DNA of 64,000 nt from Doris montereyensis (taxonomy: Eukaryota > Mollusca > Gastropoda > Nudibranchia > Dorididae), in NCBI GenBank assembly GCA_037039925.1, contig JAXRKP010000932.1:128501-192500 (forward strand), given 5' to 3'. Below the pieces are notes generated by a model. The model was given only the letters and a program-made list of their open reading frames with translations. It had not been told where the DNA came from and ran no database searches. How positions within the stretch are numbered: the first letter of the stretch is position 1; every line of letters begins with the position of its first letter. The translations under genes were made by a program, and so were the position numbers. Below are positions 61,161 through 64,000 of the stretch, piece after piece.

Positions 61161-62985
61161 AAAGGACAGTTCAAAGGGTGGTGACATGTGATGGGTAGTT
61201 CAAATGGTGGTGACATGTAAAGGGCAGTTCAAAGGTGGTGACATGTGATGGGTAGTTCAAATGGTGGTGACATGTAAAGGGCAGTTCAAATGGTGGTGAC
61301 ATGTAAAACCAGTTCAAAGGGTCGTGACATGTAATGGGTAGTTCAAATGGTGGTGACATGTTCAAATGGTGGTGAATGGGCAGTTCAAATGGTGGTGACA
61401 TGTAATGGGCAGTTCAAATGGTGGTGACATGTAAAGGGCAGTTCAAATGGTGTGACATGTAAAGGGCAGTTCAAAGGGTGGTGTGACATGTAATGGGTAG
61501 TTCAAATGGTGGTGACATGTAATGGGACAGTTCAAATGGTGGTGACATGTAAAGGGCAGTTCAAAGGGTGGTAGCATGTAATGGGCAGTTCAAATGGTGG
61601 TGACATGTAATGGGCAGTTCAAAGGTGGTGACGTGGACAGTTCAAAGGGTGGTGACATGTATTGGGCAGTTCAAAGGGGTGGTGACATGTAATGGGTAGT
61701 TCAAATGGTGGTGACATGTAAAGGGCAGTTCAAAGGGTGGTGACATGTAATGGGTAGTTCAAATGGTGGTGACATGTAATGGGTAGTTCAAAGGGTGGTG
61801 ACATGTAATGGGTAGTTCAAATGGTGGTGACATGTAATGGGTAGTTCAAATGGTGGTGACATGTAATGGGTAGTTCAAAAGGTGGTGACATGTAATGGGT
61901 AGTTCAAAAGGTGGTGACATGTAATGGGTAGTTCAAAGATGGTGACATGTAATGGGTAGTTCAAAGGTGGTGACATGTAATGGGTAGTTCAAAAGGTGGT
62001 GACATGTAATGGCAGTTCAAAGTTGACAAAGGGTCAAAAGGTGGTGACATGTAATGGGTAGTTCAAAGGGTCGTGACATGTAATGGGCAGTTCAAAGGTG
62101 GTGACATGTAATGGTAGTTCAAAGGGTTCAAAGATTGATTCAAAAGATCGTGACATGTAATGGGTAGTTCAAAAGGGTGGTGACATGTAATGGACAATTC
62201 ATGTAAATGATGGTGACATGTAATGGGTAGTTCAAGTTATGGTGACATGTAATGGGTAGTTCAAAGGGTGGTCATGTAATGGACAGGTGGTGACATGTAA
62301 TGGGTAGTTCAAAGGATGGTGACATGTAATGGGAAGTTCAAAGCATGGTGACATGTAATGGGCAATTCAAAGGGTGGTGACATGTAATGGGTAGTTCAAA
62401 AGATGGTGACATGTAATGGATAGTTCAAAGTTCAAATGGACAGTTCAAAGTGGTGACATGTAATGTGTAGTTCAAAAGATGGTGTCATGTAATGGGGTAG
62501 TTCAAGTCAAGGGTAGTTCAAAAGATGGTGACAGTAGTGGACAGTTCAAAAGGGTGGTGACATGTAATGGACAGATGGTCAAAGGTAGTTGGTGACATGT
62601 AATGGACAAGGCGTCCAGAGGCTGGTTGGTCGTGACATGTAATGGTAGTTCAAGAATTGTGGCATGTAATGGGTAGTTCAAAGAGTGGTGACATGTAATG
62701 GGTAGTTCAAAAGATGGTGACATGTAATGGGTAGTTCAAAAGGTGGTGTCATGTAATGGGTAGTTCAAAAGATGGTGACATGTAATGGACAGTTCAAGGT
62801 GGTTACATGTAATGGACAGTTCAAAGGGTGGTGACATGTGATGGACAGTTCAAAGGGTGGTGACATGTAATGGACAGTTCAAAGGGTGGTGACATGTAAT
62901 GGACAGTTCAAAAGGGTGGTGACATGTAATGGACAGTTCAAATAGGTGGTGACATGTGATGGACAGTTCAGAGAGTGGTGATATG
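61161..62985. repeat. 28-bp minisatellite, about 65 units
   Basis: Unit GGTGGTGACATGTAATGGGT plus AGTTCAAA, with variants (AAAGGGCAG, GGACAG). Left-side units favour GGGCAG/AAAGGG, the middle GGGTAG, the right GGACAG, so variants are zoned. Open frames on the complement are artefacts of the unit. Confidence 0.97.
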
Positions 62986-63065
62986 ATTCAAGAGAAATGA
63001 TAACTCTACAATACATTTATGCATATTGTGTTTCTCTACCAATGGTTGTGTATGTGCTTTTCTTT

Positions 63066-63356
<291 letters not shown>

Positions 63357-63369
63357 ATATATATATATC

Positions 63370-64000
63370 TGTTTATTTATCTATCTGCTCTCTTGAGACA
63401 TTAAAAGTATTGACCTCTTATACATGTATGAATATTTGTGTTGTATGTTGCATCCATTCTGTATGGCACTTTACCCAATTTTCTTTATCTGTGTATGTGG
63501 AAAGTGGTTTTGGTCATTGACAATTTTTTGTTTTAGATCTTGTGCATTGTATTTTTTATTGTATGCATATGAATAATTGCATCGAGGGATGATTAAAGTT
63601 TTTTTAATTGAATGATGTGGAATGTGATGGGAAGTTCAAAAGGGTGTTGCGTTAATATAGCTTGCTAGCACATTGCTGAACCGACAAATTGTAACAGAAA
63701 TTTTAAAAAGTAAAAAAGAACAAATCTGGATGGAGGACAAGATTGCATTAAGTTCACAATTTTTTTTTATTAATGTTTCACATGGTCCTGGTTGTTTCTT
63801 TCTCATATTCCTTTAAATATACAATTTAAATCCCAACCCCTCACCCCTCCCTTATTTCTGAAAGGGGATGGGAAAGGGGGGGTGTGATAATACCGGAAGA
63901 TGCAGACCTGTACAAACCAGCATAGTTACGTGTATTGCATGTATTATGAGATATGACGTCTTGACACAAGCGTTACATAGCATCAATCATGGTGAGACAT
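63370..64000. other. Window end, no gene recognised
   Basis: AT-rich sequence with the orphan minisatellite unit and short G/C runs near 63870. Confidence 0.6.
63616..63645. repeat. Orphan minisatellite unit
   Basis: GGAATGTGATGGGAAGTTCA and AAAGGGTG match the 28-bp unit, 630 bp outside the main array. Confidence 0.7.

Noticed and set aside
61171..62723. Open frames reading FELPITCHH on the minus strand
   Set aside because: They follow the 28-bp minisatellite unit and break whenever a unit varies.

Overview
This is animal nuclear DNA. It is AT-rich, intron-rich and full of short dispersed repeats, microsatellites and inverted-repeat elements. The three recognisable genes are conserved animal genes whose intron phases can be followed exon by exon. 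Frequent AGATCT/TCTAGA-rich stretches and a dense SINE/MITE load suggest a lophotrochozoan, most likely a mollusc (perhaps a gastropod). That placement is an inference, not a demonstrated identity.

Layout. (1) 1-3.3 kb: mostly unassigned, with a possible solo LTR, then a minus-strand first exon (3053-3251) that looks like a mitochondrial targeting sequence. (2) 5.2-11.0 kb, plus strand: MRPL14 (mitochondrial ribosomal protein uL14m), three coding exons, complete, 151 aa. (3) 14.2-36.1 kb, minus strand: KNL1/CASC5, the outer-kinetochore scaffold. I could trace 22 coding exons: split SSILK motif, RVSF PP1 site, a 3.27-kb exon carrying an array of MELT-type repeats, a chain of coiled-coil exons, and the RWD exons to the stop codon. 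(4) 36.1-37.9 kb: a KNL1/SPATA7 divergent promoter region interrupted by a 1.44-kb foldback element with a 14-bp target duplication. (5) 37.9 or 40.7-55.2 kb, plus strand: SPATA7, eight supported coding exons. (6) 55.2-64 kb: no gene recognised; MITE and SINE copies, a ~1-kb repeat also present in a KNL1 intron, an (AT)n tract, a ~1.8-kb minisatellite of 28-bp units and a long (CT)n tract.

The genes do not form a pathway: MRPL14 acts in mitochondrial translation, KNL1 in kinetochore assembly and the spindle checkpoint, SPATA7 in cilia. MRPL14 and KNL1 are convergent; KNL1 and SPATA7 are divergent.

The large exons of KNL1 and SPATA7 carry several apparent one-base frameshifts, some at homopolymers, although reading frame and conserved motifs resume on both sides and nearly all short exons are phase-perfect. 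Uncorrected sequencing indels explain this better than decay of both genes. I found no clearly novel multi-gene system. The most interesting items are the promoter-splitting foldback element, the 47-residue MELT array with its KI-like/KEN segment, and the nested repeat architecture.
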